Shown one piece after another: positions 12,601-26,052 of a DNA stretch of 64,000 nt; within the stretch, counting starts at the first letter, position 1; each line of letters begins with the position of its first letter. Both the position numbers and the translations under genes were made by a program. This DNA comes from Daucus carota subsp. sativus (Eukaryota > Streptophyta > Magnoliopsida > Apiales > Apiaceae). The notes below the pieces were generated by a model. The model ran no database searches and was not told the DNA's origin. It saw nothing but the letters and a program-made list of their open reading frames with translations. The stretch covers positions 60,316,949-60,380,948 of the forward strand of contig NC_030383.2 in the NCBI RefSeq assembly GCF_001625215.2, written 5' to 3'.

Positions 12601-13501
12601 CACCCGCACCAGACGGCTTTATAACACCAACGTCTTCCAAATTCCCAAGAATTGAGGCCTGCTGCAATACATGTTTTTCTTGGAATGGCAACTTCCTATC
12701 AAGTACAAGAGAAATTCACAAACAACAATCCTAAAAAATAAAGGAAACTGATAGTTAAATAGAACAACATCCCCTAAAACGGCTAATATAATCACATATA
12801 TGTGCATGATTACCTGTCAATTTCATGATTAGTCCAAATTCCACAAGCATCCGGAATCTTATGTGATTCTTGAATGTCATTACAAATCAAAGCATGAACA
12901 GACTTAATCTTCCTAATCAATTCCGACACTTCTTGTGCAGTCATACCAAGCACAGCTTTCCGCTTCATTTCCGAGCTAACATAATCTACCAATTCATCCC
13001 CTTCTCCACCACCATTAATCCCCTTACTATAGTAAGGCAGGAGTGATAATGACTGAGCATATTTCTTAAAAGGGCACTTCTTAAGATGAGCCTCCAGATT
13101 ATCTTGAAGAACAGAGCTATCAAAATGAACACAAACTAATCAAAACACAATCTTGCAACTAAGAAACACGAAAAATAAAGTAAAGAACTTTACTTAAACA
13201 TATGTGTATATATATGAAGTGAAGCAGGGAAGATTGAGATTTACTGAGAAGGATCAATTGGGCATGGAACCCACGTATCATTGTTTCTTGCTGTATGATT
13301 TCCACAGAATCTGAGACAATCAAATTCACTATTAATTAAAATCACATACACACAGAGGGGGAGAGAGAGAGAGGGGGGGGGGGGGGGAGAGAGAGAGAGA
13401 GAGAGATTTTACGAATTGACTCACGGTGAAGTTCCAAGAGGGAGATTAGTACAGAATCTCTTCTTCTTGGGGAGCCAGAATTTACACTTTGTTGTTGCCA
13501 T
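9632..13501 (-). CDS. TRM13: tRNA:m4X modification enzyme TRM13 (tRNA 2'-O-methyltransferase), 454 aa
   Basis: Nine exons on the minus strand: 13425-13501, 13245-13310, 12814-13116, 12431-12695, 12158-12215, 11493-11579, 11264-11398, 10884-11022 and 9632-9866. They total 1365 bases (454 residues plus stop) with all phases closed. TRM13 methylates the ribose at position 4 of the tRNA acceptor stem using SAM. Seen in order: a CCCH zinc finger (C6, C17, C28, H31 around CKFWLPKKKRFC and FCGNH); a CHHC finger (C42, H48, H58, C62); a SAM-binding glycine loop VVEFGAGRGYL near residues 203-213; then YLAIGKHLCGPATD, RCCLAKHGDQ, LATCCHHLCQWKHYIN and FHAITWFTSWAVDADHG; and the C-terminal VERALLGFMCKDIID. 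The start is the only ATG before the first finger. Length matches the family. Intron 1 holds a GA/G microsatellite. A 35-codon open stretch at about 10210-10310 is not needed by the model. Confidence 0.95.
13353..13406. repeat. GA/G-rich microsatellite in TRM13 intron 1
   Basis: A purine run of (GA)n, a stretch of 16 or so G, then (GA)n again, on the plus strand. It lies in the first TRM13 intron, close to the donor. Confidence 0.9.
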
Positions 13502-13784
13502 TTTTGATGGGTCCTGAACTGAATCCAACTTAAACCCTAGATTGTGATGTTGGTGCTAAGCTCTATTTCAAACACCGTAAAACTAAACCCTCCCAGATTT
13601 TTCACTGCGGTCTTACGGTTGACATTCTCTTCTACTTCCATTGCACAGCTCGGTTTAATCCCAAATTAATTTTCATCGCAAAAAAAATAAATTCCCAGTG
13701 ACGGTTTGTTTATTTTATTTTTAATTTTTAATATATTATTCCCTGATCAATTCCCAGTAATTTTTAAGGGAATAGTGACTATTT

Positions 13785-14605
13785 GGCTTTTGAAGTCACT
13801 GCATAGATGTTGAATTAGTGTATTCATGCACTATCAAAAACTTAACTAAAGACTGCCTCTTGAGTTCAGACTTCAGATAAGTTCATGTACCTGATAAATG
13901 AGGTATGTAATTAATCAGCATAGTTCATAGTTCATCATATACAAGTAAATTTTAAGCTGAGTTTCTGACTATTCATATGTCAGATTTAATTTAATCTTAG
14001 ATTATAATCCATTACCAACACGAAAAGATATAGCCGATGTTTTATATTCCATGCAAGTCGAAGCAAACACACTGGATAAAATTACTAAATACTGATTTAT
14101 GCAGTTCAGACTAAGCTTGATAGTACTAATATTTTTCATTCTAATTAAAATTTGGCACCAGCTTAATTAACTAATTCTGCTTATTCCCTTTGGTATTTAC
14201 ATCTCTACGTGACATCAGGGTCAAAAGGAATAAATTTGAAGACAGAACATGTAGCTGAGGCCGCTTTGTTTCTGGCTTCGGATGAATCTGTTTATGTAAA
14301 CAGACATAATTTAGCTGTTGATGGGGGTGTTTCTGTTATGAATACTGGTCTGGCAATGATGCAGGATACCTTTATAAAGTAATCAAGCAAATTTTGATCC
14401 TGATCCATTGAACTCATGCTCATGACACTACTGATGTTTTTTGTTAATAATAATTTTCCTTCCAGCCTAACTAAATATCAATCCAAATAATTTTCGAATA
14501 CTTCAACTTTTGGCCTTGAATTAGATTCAACCAAATACAAGTTGATTAGTTGGATTGTTCCCGTATAACAAGACAATATAAATGTGTCAAATTGCCTAGA
14601 ATGCG
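13785..14605 (+). pseudogene. truncated duplicate of the short-chain dehydrogenase gene
   Basis: This block copies 16320-18460 with large gaps. Bases 13800-14218 match the 5' flank of the intact dehydrogenase gene (for example CCATGCAAGTCGAA). The copy then jumps directly to the 3' end of its coding region: 14219-14382 correspond to about 17610-17775, including the C-terminal GLAMMQD and the TAA stop. The promoter-proximal part, exon 1, the intron and most of exon 2 (about 870 bases) are missing. The junction lies at GACATCAGGG, a short sequence shared by both parent sites. A second difference is about 465 AT-rich bases present at 17880-18345 and absent here. The copy cannot make an enzyme. 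Confidence 0.88.
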
Positions 14606-14756
14606 TGGCTTTGATAATTATCCGCATATCATTCAAATATCTGTCAGGTTCCTAGCTATGAGGTATGTTTTTTTTTTTTTTGCTAAATAGCTATGAGGTA
14701 TGTTGATTACACTTAACCTATACATTATATTTTTTATCTTTCAACTATTATATTAT

Positions 14757-15590
14757 GAGAACTTGGCAAGTGAAATTTGAAACTAAGCTCTATGCTATGT
14801 ATATTTTGCAGGAAACAAGGCGTTTTGACAGAGTTAAGATGAATGGGGTTTTGCCGAATTCATTTATTTAAAATCTTTTGAAGAACCTGCTATGGGTTTT
14901 CTGGTAAACGACACTGGCTTTGTTGGAGTGGAGGTTTTTGTCACTGAAGGCTCATGTCTCAGGGAATGTCTCTCGATATCAGAAGTTGCCAGCCAAAATA
15001 TCTGAAAAATACCAGCGGAGAAGTAATCAAATTTCAGCACTGGGGAAGATATGTTTCTCTGATCAGTTTGTTGCTGGAGATCACAAATAGTACTTGCATA
15101 TAATGCTTGATATTTTTAACAGTGTGCTATCAATCGTTATGCAGTAACTTTACTTTCCTAATCTCCACAGGATGTTACTACTTCATCCCAAAGGCAACTT
15201 AGAGTGCAGAGGTTTCGGCCTCTCCCTCTAGTTGGTATCTGTAGTTTCCGCTACTGTACACAAAGTTAAAGCAGAGTTCATGCTAACACTCAGGGAACCA
15301 GCTTAACCAGAATCATGAACAAAAAAAAGGTAAAAGTATTTAAATACATTTTTTTCCTTCTAAATTGCAATTTCTGCTCACAATTTTTTAAATTAAAAAC
15401 AATTACTGAAACTGTTGTAATTGTTGCAGTAACCTGCTGGTTTGGTGCACCATATCAATACTGATACTGAGGTCGGCCTTGCTTAATCGGTCTGAAAGAT
15501 CTCAAAGATTCTAAAAAAGAACATTTAGTTTGCATAATTTAAGCCGAAATACCAGTGCTATGTAAAACCAGTCAAAAGACTCAAGATCTC
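14757..15590 (+). pseudogene. decayed MATH-domain gene copy (exons 4-6)
   Basis: Sequence matches the 3' half of the MATH genes at 0-8.5 kb. The intron 3 tail (GAACTTGGCAA) is followed by an exon 4 relic at about 14813-15090, exon 5 at about 15171-15310 and exon 6 at about 15430-15570. Lesions include a one-base loss at GTTAAGATGAATGGGG (frameshift), a TAG replacing the Trp/splice-donor region at CACAAATAG, and several further frame breaks. Exons 1-3 are absent. Closest to copy 1 by eye. It sits directly after the truncated dehydrogenase copy, so both may have arrived together. Confidence 0.88.
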
Positions 15591-15961
15591 TGAATTCCTC
15601 TACCTTCCTAGGTAGCAGGATGTAGTCATTTTCTTTATTTTTGGAATGAAATGTTGAATAGATTTTTTTCGGTCTGTTTAATACACTGAAAATTTGTGTT
15701 GCTTTGATTTTTACATTAGAGAACCAAGTTCTCAAGCAACAGCTGTCTTCACAGCAAAACAATTAGCAAAGATAAACAAGGAACTAACTGCTGTAGTATG
15801 CGATAAACAGAACTCAAAAACGATTAGCAAAGGATAGCTGGTAGCTTAAATTCACATATATTAAGATCAAAGCAGATATCACACATAGGTCATAATAATT
15901 CCCATAAACATAATAAATGTTTAAAATTTAATATATATTTTTTGCCAAACATGCACCAAGC

Positions 15962-16210
15962 TTAGTTGCAAGCACCTCCTCCACAGCCAACATTAACCTT
16001 GACAGCCTCCTCTTTCTTGACAGCAGTAACATTTCCAGTCTCTTTTTTCTCAACCTTGACAGCAGCATTCTTGATCATTTCAGGCTTCACATCTTCGGCT
16101 TTTGGAGTCTTCACCATCACCACTGGCTCTTTCTTTGGAGTAGCCACAGGCCTCACAGCTCGAGCTGACGGGCAGCAGCTCCTTCCTGAACAGCAGCTCT
16201 TCCTCTCCAT
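15962..16210 (-). CDS. small Cys- and Lys-rich protein of unknown function, 82 aa
   Basis: Single-exon ORF, ATG at 16208-16210, stop TAA at 15962-15964. I do not recognise the family. The N-terminus has two CC pairs (C6, C7, C12, C13) in RKSCCSGRSCCPSAR; the C-terminus is GCGGGACN (C76, C81); the middle is Lys/Glu/Val-rich (KKEPVV, KVEKKETG, KKEEAVKV) and probably disordered. Terminal Cys clusters separated by a Cys-free linker recall metallothioneins, but the CxC pattern is absent, so metal binding is only a guess. A good TATA box (16304-16312) sits about 95 bases upstream of the ATG, and GC content is clearly above the flanks. Both support a real gene. It is head-to-head with the dehydrogenase gene. 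Confidence 0.72.
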   Translation of the reverse strand: MERKSCCSGRSCCPSARAVRPVATPKKEPVVMVKTPKAEDVKPEMIKNAAVKVEKKETGNVTAVKKEEAVKVNVGCGGGACN

Positions 16211-16303
16211 TTCACAATAAATCTTTCTTACAAATGTACCAAAAAACTCTTTTAATTTTTGTGGAATTATTGATTAGTTGAGATTGGTAGAAGCAGAAGG
16301 GAG

Positions 16304-16312
16304 CTATTTATA
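16304..16312 (-). promoter_or_regulatory. TATA box of the 82-aa gene
   Basis: TATAAATAG on the minus strand, about 95 bases upstream of the ATG, leaving a leader of roughly 65 bases. Confidence 0.7.
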
Positions 16313-16813
16313 CATGTATAAGTTTGGCTTTTAAAGTCCATCCTTATCATTGTATACAGATGTTGAATTAATGTATTCATGCACTACCCAGAATTTAACA
16401 AAAGACTGCCTTTTAAGTTCAGATAAGTTCATGTACCTGATAAATGTGGTTCACATAGAGGTTCTAAGCTCAGTTTCTAGCTATTAATATGTCAAATTTT
16501 ATTTAGTTTAAAATTACATATTCCATTCCGAGCATGAAAAGCTATAGCCGATGTTTTATATTCCATGCAAGTCGAAACAAACACATTGGATGGAATTATG
16601 TGACTAAATATTGATTTATGCAGCTCAGACTAAGCTTGATGCTAATATTCTTCATTCTAATCAACATTTGATACCGGCTTAATTAACTAATTCTGATTAT
16701 TCCCTTTGGTATTTACATCTCTACACGACAGCATCTATATTTTTCTTGTCATTTCCTACAAGCATATGAAAACCAGACATTCGACATTAATTTCTATGTC
16801 AAATGTATTACAC

Positions 16814-16820
16814 TATAAAA
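16814..16820 (+). promoter_or_regulatory. TATA box of the dehydrogenase gene
   Basis: TATAAAA, 69 bases upstream of the chosen ATG at 16889, leaving a leader of about 40-45 bases. This position supports the small first exon. Confidence 0.65.
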
Positions 16821-16888
16821 TGGCAACAATCTTAAATATGTTTAAAGAAATTGTTGTGTCGGACCTTCATCTCTCGTGAGGCTTCCCA

Positions 16889-17775
16889 ATGTCGAAGCTG
16901 AGGTGACTCTGTAATTCATAAGCTTTTTTATAGTTTGATTGAAGCTATGAAAGCATTGACTTAATTTTACAATTGTTTTCAGGCTACATGGTAAGGTCGC
17001 GATCATCACAGGAGCAGCAAGTGGCATAGGAGAGGCGACAGCAAGGCTATTTGTGAAGCATGGAGCATTTGTTGTCATAGGAGACATCCAAGATGAATTG
17101 GGGCAAAAAGTAGTTTCTTCGATCAACTCTGACAAAATTATGTACAAGCATTGTGATATCAGCGACGAAAATCAGGTTCAAGAATTGATATCTGACACCG
17201 TAAAAAAATATGGTAGCCTGGATATAATGTACAGTAATGCAGGGATCATGGGATCAAGTACTAATGTGCTGGAAATGGATATGGCGAGTTTTGACAAAAG
17301 CATTGCCATTAATTTGCGCGGATCAGTCCTGTCAGTCAAGTATGCAGGGCGCGCGATGGTGGAAAATAAAATCAGGGGCTCAATTATCTGCACAGGAAGT
17401 GTGTCAGCCACTGCTGGTGCAAATGGTCCATTTGGTTACACAGTCTGCAAGCATGCAATACTAGGCATTGTCCGCGCAGCTGCTAGTGAGCTCGGGAAGC
17501 ATGGCATAAGGGTGAATTGTGTTTCGCCATCCGGTGTGGCCACGCCTCTGTCATGTGGCACTTACAATAGTTCTGCTAGTGAGGTTGAAATGATTAGTGC
17601 CGCGGTATCAGGGCTAAAAGGAATAAATTTGAAGACGGAAAATGTGGCTGAGGCCGCGTTGTTTCTGGCTTCGGATGAATCTGTTTATGTGAATGGACAC
17701 AATTTGGCTGTTGATGGGGGTGTTTCTGTGATGAACACTGGTCTGGCAATGATGCAGGATAGCTTTATGAAGTAA
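16889..17775 (+). CDS. short-chain dehydrogenase/reductase (SDR110C / secoisolariciresinol dehydrogenase-like), 268 aa
   Basis: Two exons: 16889-16902 (only MSKL plus two bases) and 16983-17775, joined GT-AG, total 807 bases or 268 residues. The 14-base coding exon is chosen because it supplies the family's usual lead-in to RLHGKVAIITG. Classical SDR features: Rossmann motif TGAASGIG (residues 14-21), acidic D near the end of strand 2 (VVIGDIQ; NAD preference), SNAGI (N90), catalytic S144, and Y157-x3-K161 (YTVCK). The C-terminus ends [10 protein letters not shown]. The family oxidises secondary alcohols on plant metabolites (lignans, xanthoxin, terpenoids), so the substrate cannot be named. 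The 5' flank, C-terminal coding part and 3' flank exist as a second, deleted copy at 13.8-14.6 kb. Confidence 0.93.
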
Positions 17776-17879
17776 TCAAGCAAATTTTGATCCTGATACT
17801 GGGCATTGAACTCATGCTCATGACACTAGTGATGTTTTTCATTAATAATACTTTTCCATTCGGCCTAATCTAATGTAAG

Positions 17880-19918
17880 CGGCATATTGAACCCGAATTT
17901 TAATATATTATATATAATTTATGGATTTTAATAGATTATATCTAATTTTGAATTTATGCGAAATTTAAAAAATGTCGCACAATTAATATAGAGTATTTAG
18001 GATTTAAGTACACTGATTCAAATCCTCATGAATTTTGAATTTTGATGATATTTCAAAAAAATTGTAATAAATCGAACAATCGCACAAAATTCATAAAAAC
18101 AAATCCAGCGGCATTTGAATACCGTCAGATTTTAATGAATTTTAAATAATCTCAATTGAATATCATCGAATTTTTAAACATAATTTAAAATTTCGATTGA
18201 ATATCACCAGATTTTGTAACATAATTTAAATATTTAATTAAATACCCTAACATTATGATGCATTTTCGAAATTCTGAATTGAATAAACCAATTTTGTATA
18301 TGAAAGAATATTCTTTAAAATTACAATTAGAATATATCCCTAAATATCAAAACCAAATAATTTTTAAAAATTTCAGCTTTCGGCCTTAAATTAAATTAGA
18401 CCAAATACAAGTTGATTGTCCCGTATAACAAAACAATATAAATGTGTCAAATTGCGCATGAAACATGTGCAGCAAAATCTGACCTCAAACTCAAAGCTGC
18501 AGTTGCATGTAAATTTGCGGAACAAAATCAAAATGCTTCAAACTTCAATATAAAATAATTTAAATGACTTCGGGTCAAATTTTTTGGATTAAATCTGTTT
18601 TGATCGCAACATTCCACCGAATATCTTATTTTACCTATACTAATAGAACAAATCTCGAATTTTATAAAAGAGAGGGGTGAATCATGAGGTTTTGAGGTGA
18701 TCATGGAGTCAGATAACGTGTACTACGGCTGAGTTGATAAGACTCTATGATTTAAACAAGTAAATCATTTTGCAATTCACCCAAATGGCCACAAAATCAA
18801 AATATAGTCAAATTTATTATGCTTTCAAACTTTCTGAGCTTGTGTTTATACTTATGTACCAAGTCTTCAATAATACCAAAGTTCTTATTCAATATGTGTG
18901 CTGATATTTATTTTAAAAAATAATTAAGTTATAATTTTTGGTGTTTGCCCTTTGCAGACTCAGATTCTAGTTATTCAGCACTGAGTTTGAGTTATGCAAA
19001 TTTGTAATTCTAGTCGGACGGGCAAGCTCACCTAGCTCGAATTCGTTTAATTAAACTCGATTCGGTTTGACTCGTTAAACGAGTTGAAAAAGTTCCGGCT
19101 CGTTTAATTAAACGAGTAATTAAACGGCTCAGCTCGTGAAATTAAACGAGTTGAGTTCAGGTAGAGATTTAAACTTGATTAAATATAAATTTATACGAGC
19201 TGACATGCTCGACTCGTCAAAATCGGCTTGCTTAGACTCGACTCGTTTATGATCGAACATTTTTAAGTTTAAACGAGTGTTCAAGCTCCTCGACCCGAAT
19301 CTACGATAAGAGTTCGAGAGACATAAATACAGTTTTTTCAAATTTTATACGCATACGGCATCCCAGCGAGACCAAGACCTCAATTATTTTCCGAGACACA
19401 CAATCATTGTCCATCTACAATAATCCAGAGGGAACATGTATCATACATGTATAGCTGCTTGATTATTCTGTCCCATGACAGTGGAAGCTACTGGCCCTCT
19501 AACACTATAATTATATACGATATTAAGCTCGAAAGATAAGTTCAACAAATTTAGTTGCTCGATAACATAAATTTCAAGCCATTGATGGGGACATTTTATC
19601 AACCTCGACAGAATAATTGTAATGTGGTGTGGAAAATTAATTTAAACACATATGAACATCTTTTTGTTCTCCACTTATGTTGTGGGATTGACTTTACCGG
19701 ATAATAGGGTATAAATTGCATTAGTTACTAAATACAAGGTGACAAAGGAGTTGGGCTGATTGAGAAAATGAGAATGAAATTACATTAGCGACAAGTGAAA
19801 TTACAGGAGCATCAACCTTTTCTCATTTATGTACTTTTTTGTGTGGAGTAAGTTGCCAATTGCAAAAGAGCATACACTTAAATATTCCAATATTTCTGAG
19901 TAGAAATTCATTGTCTAA
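17880..19918. other. intergenic, AT-rich with degenerate repeats
   Basis: No gene is seen. 17880-18345 is an AT-rich block absent from the otherwise matching copy at 14.47 kb, so it is an insertion here or a deletion there; it contains loose repeats of TTGAATATCA-type units. 19010-19320 is rich in CTCG/CGAG and AAACGAG words, a pattern seen again at 58.35-58.56 kb, probably decayed non-autonomous transposon sequence. Confidence 0.5.
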
Positions 19919-20597
19919 TCTATACTATCTATACTATACTATAAAAAGCCAACATAGGTAAATTTGTAGTCGTACAAAATTTTGGTTTGATACTCTCCTC
20001 TAAAACTAAAAGTCTACACTAAAACTAAAAGTCTACAAGTAGATATCTATTAAACAGTTTCATATACTAAAAACACTCCTTATGTATATTAATATCTTTT
20101 TAAATATAATTTATAATTAGTTAAAAAAAGGTGAAACTACTGTTAATAACATATATTAATATTAAAAATTACTTATAGATAAATGTATAACTAATTATAA
20201 ATATACAATTTTGAATATCTTTTGTCTAAAATACATATAAATAATTAAAGACGCTACTTTTTAATTATATTCTACTCGAAATTTAACACTTACATATTCT
20301 ATTTCATTACAAACACGAGCCATTACGTAACATATGAAGATATATGAAATATGAAAAATTTGATTTAAATTGAATAATAAACTGTCACATATTAATATAG
20401 AAAAATATTTACAGATAGATAATAAATTGTGAAAGCTAAATTTCCGTTAGAAGATATAACGAGTTGGTTAATATAATTTAACTAAAATCCAATTCATTAA
20501 TACTAAAATACTAATAAAATGGTGTTAAGAATTAAATTATAATTAATAAATTACGAATCATATACCCGCCCGTGCTTTGCACGGGGTTAAAGGCTAG
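19919..20597 (+). mobile_element. non-autonomous Helitron (679 bp)
   Basis: The 5' end is TCTATACTATC and the 3' end is CTAG, inserted between A (19918) and T (20598) as Helitrons do. Nine bases before the CTAG is a perfect hairpin, CCCGTGC-TTT-GCACGGG (20569-20585), the classic Helitron 3' terminator. The interior is AT-rich with no helicase ORF. An alternative 5' end a few bases further in cannot be excluded because the TCTATACTA word repeats. Confidence 0.82.
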
Positions 20598-20992
20598 TTT
20601 TAATTAAATACACAAATATCTCATAAATTAAATAATTTGGATTCATATTGAATATATCTAGAAAACAAATACTTCCCCTCAAAATAAAAAATATTTAAGA
20701 TGATTATGAAAACTAGACGATGATAAAGATAAGAAAATAAACATCATATATCTTTTTTTCAATTCTATACCCAGCAACCTGTTCCACCTGTATCCAAATG
20801 CACTTTGGGAGTACTCCCTCCATCCCGATCATTTATATACAAATGATTTGGACACGGAGATCAAGAAAAAATGTAAAAAATAATAAATTTAGAGGAAAAA
20901 TGGGTAAAATGGTGGGACCTATTTATATTTAATGATAGATTTAAGATAGTGGAGGAAAATAATGGGTGTAATAGTGTTTATACTCCCTCTGT

Positions 20993-21216
20993 CTTTTTTA
21001 TATGTCACTTTTGACTTGGGCACGTAGTTTTAAGTGAGTTGACCGGATAGTAAAAATTATTATTTTTAATTAACTTTTTTTGTGAATTAAAATTTTGATT
21101 ATATATTTTTATTCAGAAAAAGAAAATTTCAAAAATAATACTTTTAACTACCCGATCAAAGCACTTAAAAGTGTGTGCCAAAAAGTCAAACGTCATATAT
21201 TAAAAAATAGAAGGAG
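20993..21216. mobile_element. Stowaway-type MITE, inner 1
   Basis: TA-CTCCCTCTGTC at left, GAAGGAG-TA at right; removing it with one TA restores the outer element's GTTTA-TTATTATAGA sequence. Confidence 0.75.
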
Positions 21217-21269
21217 TATTATTATAGATTGAAGATAGTGAAAAACGTGGTAGGTGTAATAGTGTTTTA

Positions 21270-21560
21270 CTCCCTCCATCTCAATTTATAGGTCCATTTT
21301 GGAATAAACACACATATTAAGAAAAAAGTTGGTTAGACAGAATCTTTATCTCATGTATCATTAATTAATGCATTGATAAGTGAGAATATAGTTGAGTTTC
21401 AAAAAAATCACAACAAATACAGGGATTTAGTGCACTGAGAAATGAAAATAATGTTGAGTTTCAAAAAAGTCACAATTAACATGTAGATAAATTTGTATTG
21501 AAAGAATAGAGAGACAAGTGTTTTGGGACAAGTCTACAATTAACATGTAGACGGAGGGAG
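21270..21560. mobile_element. Stowaway-type MITE, inner 2
   Basis: Ends CTCCCTCCATC and GACGGAGGGAG, flanked by TA on both sides (21268-21269, 21561-21562). Confidence 0.78.
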
Positions 21561-21567
21561 TATATTA

Positions 21568-21816
21568 TTCTCTCCGTTTCAAATTAAATGTCCACTTAAA
21601 AAAAATCACACAGTTTAAGAAAAGTGGTTGTTCACAAATTAATTGCATTAAATGATCAAAATATGTGGAGTGAGATTAATCTAGAAAATATAAATAAGAG
21701 ATATGTGGAGTAGAATTGACTTTGCAAATATGATTTTGCATTGAAAATTGAAGTGGACAAGTAATTTGAAACAAAAAATTTTTTTGAAAGTGAACATGTA
21801 ATTGAAACGGAGAGAA
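21568..21816. mobile_element. Stowaway-type MITE, inner 3
   Basis: Inverted ends TTCTCTCCGTTTCAA and TTGAAACGGAGAGAA, flanked by TA (21566-21567, 21817-21818). It sits only a few bases right of inner 2. Confidence 0.78.
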
Positions 21817-22160
21817 TATTAAAAGTTACTATTTTTGGAATGTATAAAAATGATGAAACATTCAAAAAGGAAACCGTATAAAATTGAGCGGGACGGACTA
21901 ATTGTCAATCAAGAATAAATAATAAGGAAAGGACGCACTACTGTACAACAAAAGGCCTATAAATGAAAAATATAAACAATAATGAGATGGACCAAGAGGT
22001 GTTTCATGTTGAAAGTTGAAACATACATTGAAATCAAGAGGGATAGATTTACAAATAATTTTAAAAAAAAGTTGAACGGTCAAAAAGAAGTGACCAATAA
22101 AAGAATAGTATAAAATTATAACACCATTAATGTCTGAGCCTTTGACTGTCAAACCAAACT

Positions 22161-22419
22161 CATCTCTCTCCTCTCTCTTACAATAAACCAAACAAAACCC
22201 AAATCACAAAGCAAAGAAAAAGAACCCATTTCATCTCTCTCCTCTCTCTTACATAATCACCCATTTTTCACAAACCCCAAGTTCTTGATTTTCTACACTG
22301 ATAGATCTGATTTTCAGCACAAAAGAAACAACCCCTTGTGCTTTGATGCAGTTATGAAGCCTTCTTGGCCATCTGGGTCAACTTCTGTGTTCAAAGTTGG
22401 TGCCTTTTTCATCTGATTG
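22161..22419 (+). other. 5' leader exon of the GSK3 kinase gene, with uORFs
   Basis: A CT-rich leader in which CATCTCTCTCCTCTCTCTTA occurs twice (22161 and 22232). It ends at 22419 with donor GTATGT; the next exon starts after TTCTGTAG at 23309. It contains ATGCAGTTATGA (22346) whose stop overlaps a 20-codon uORF, ATG 22354 to TGA 22414-22416, beginning MKPSWPSG. The transcription start is not fixed. Confidence 0.65.
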
Positions 22420-23386
22420 GTATGTGTTTTAGTTCCTTGGTTGGTTAAAGCTGTAAAGATTCAATCTTTATTGTTAATTTGATCTGGGTTTTAGTCTTCT
22501 TGATGATTTTATCTTGTTTGTGTTGGATCTGTGGATGATGTTGATTAATAGTGTTAAAAATGTGTAAAAGGGAAGTCTTTCAAATTAAGTAGTTTAAATG
22601 TCTCTGTGTTTTGTTAGTAGTGTAGTGTTGTAATACCTTTTTGATTTTTGACTGCTGTTCTCACTAATGTCTGAAAAACATCATAGTTTATGGACTCTGG
22701 TAAGATGATTTTTACCTGAAATTAAGATTTACTAGTACTATGTAAGTGGAAAGAGGAGGTTGTGCTTTTGGTCTACTACTGTGGAACATTGGACTTTATG
22801 CAAAGATCTTGGTTAATGTTCTTCTTCTTATAATGGAGAGTTGACCAGTTATAAATTGGTAAATTTGCAAACACAGGCACACACACAAACAAGAATGTTT
22901 TCATTGTTGCTGTCAAAGAAATGGTATCAATGATGGTCTAACTTCTTAATGGTTGTGTTTTGTCATAGATTTCTGGTAGAAAAGTTAACTGTTAGTTTGG
23001 CTAGAGTTTAGCTTTCATAGTTTGTTTTGTCTTTAACTAGGAATTTGTAATGGAGATGGTTTGAATGCTGATTACATGCGCAGTTCAATGAATTCATTTA
23101 TACTGGCAACCTCTAATGGTTATATTACAAGTAATAGAGGAATCAAAATTATTTAGTGTATATGTACACTGGTTTTAATGGTAACATTTCTTGCTGATGA
23201 TTCTGTGAGATGTACATATATGGTCTTGGTCTATCTTTATGAGTAAATTTTGGTTGAATGAATTAAGCTTGTTTTTACATTGATAAATTGGCACCTACAT
23301 TTCTGTAGGTACGGCGTTGACTTCACTTCTGCAGCTTAATTCTCAACGTCGGGAAGACCAGATATATTATTTAAAGTTCAGTTTTT

Positions 23387-26052
<2,666 letters not shown>

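Larger units (their letters stand above)
20814..21899. mobile_element. outer Stowaway-like MITE interrupted by three others
   Basis: The pieces 20814-20990, 21219-21267, about 21563-21565 and 21819-21899 together align with the intact element at 46420-46734 (shared words ATTTATATAC, GATAGTGGAGGAAAA, TTACTATTTTTGGAATGTATA). The left end is CTCCCTCC after TA; the right end GGGACGGA is degraded. The three gaps are filled by the inner elements listed next. Confidence 0.75.
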
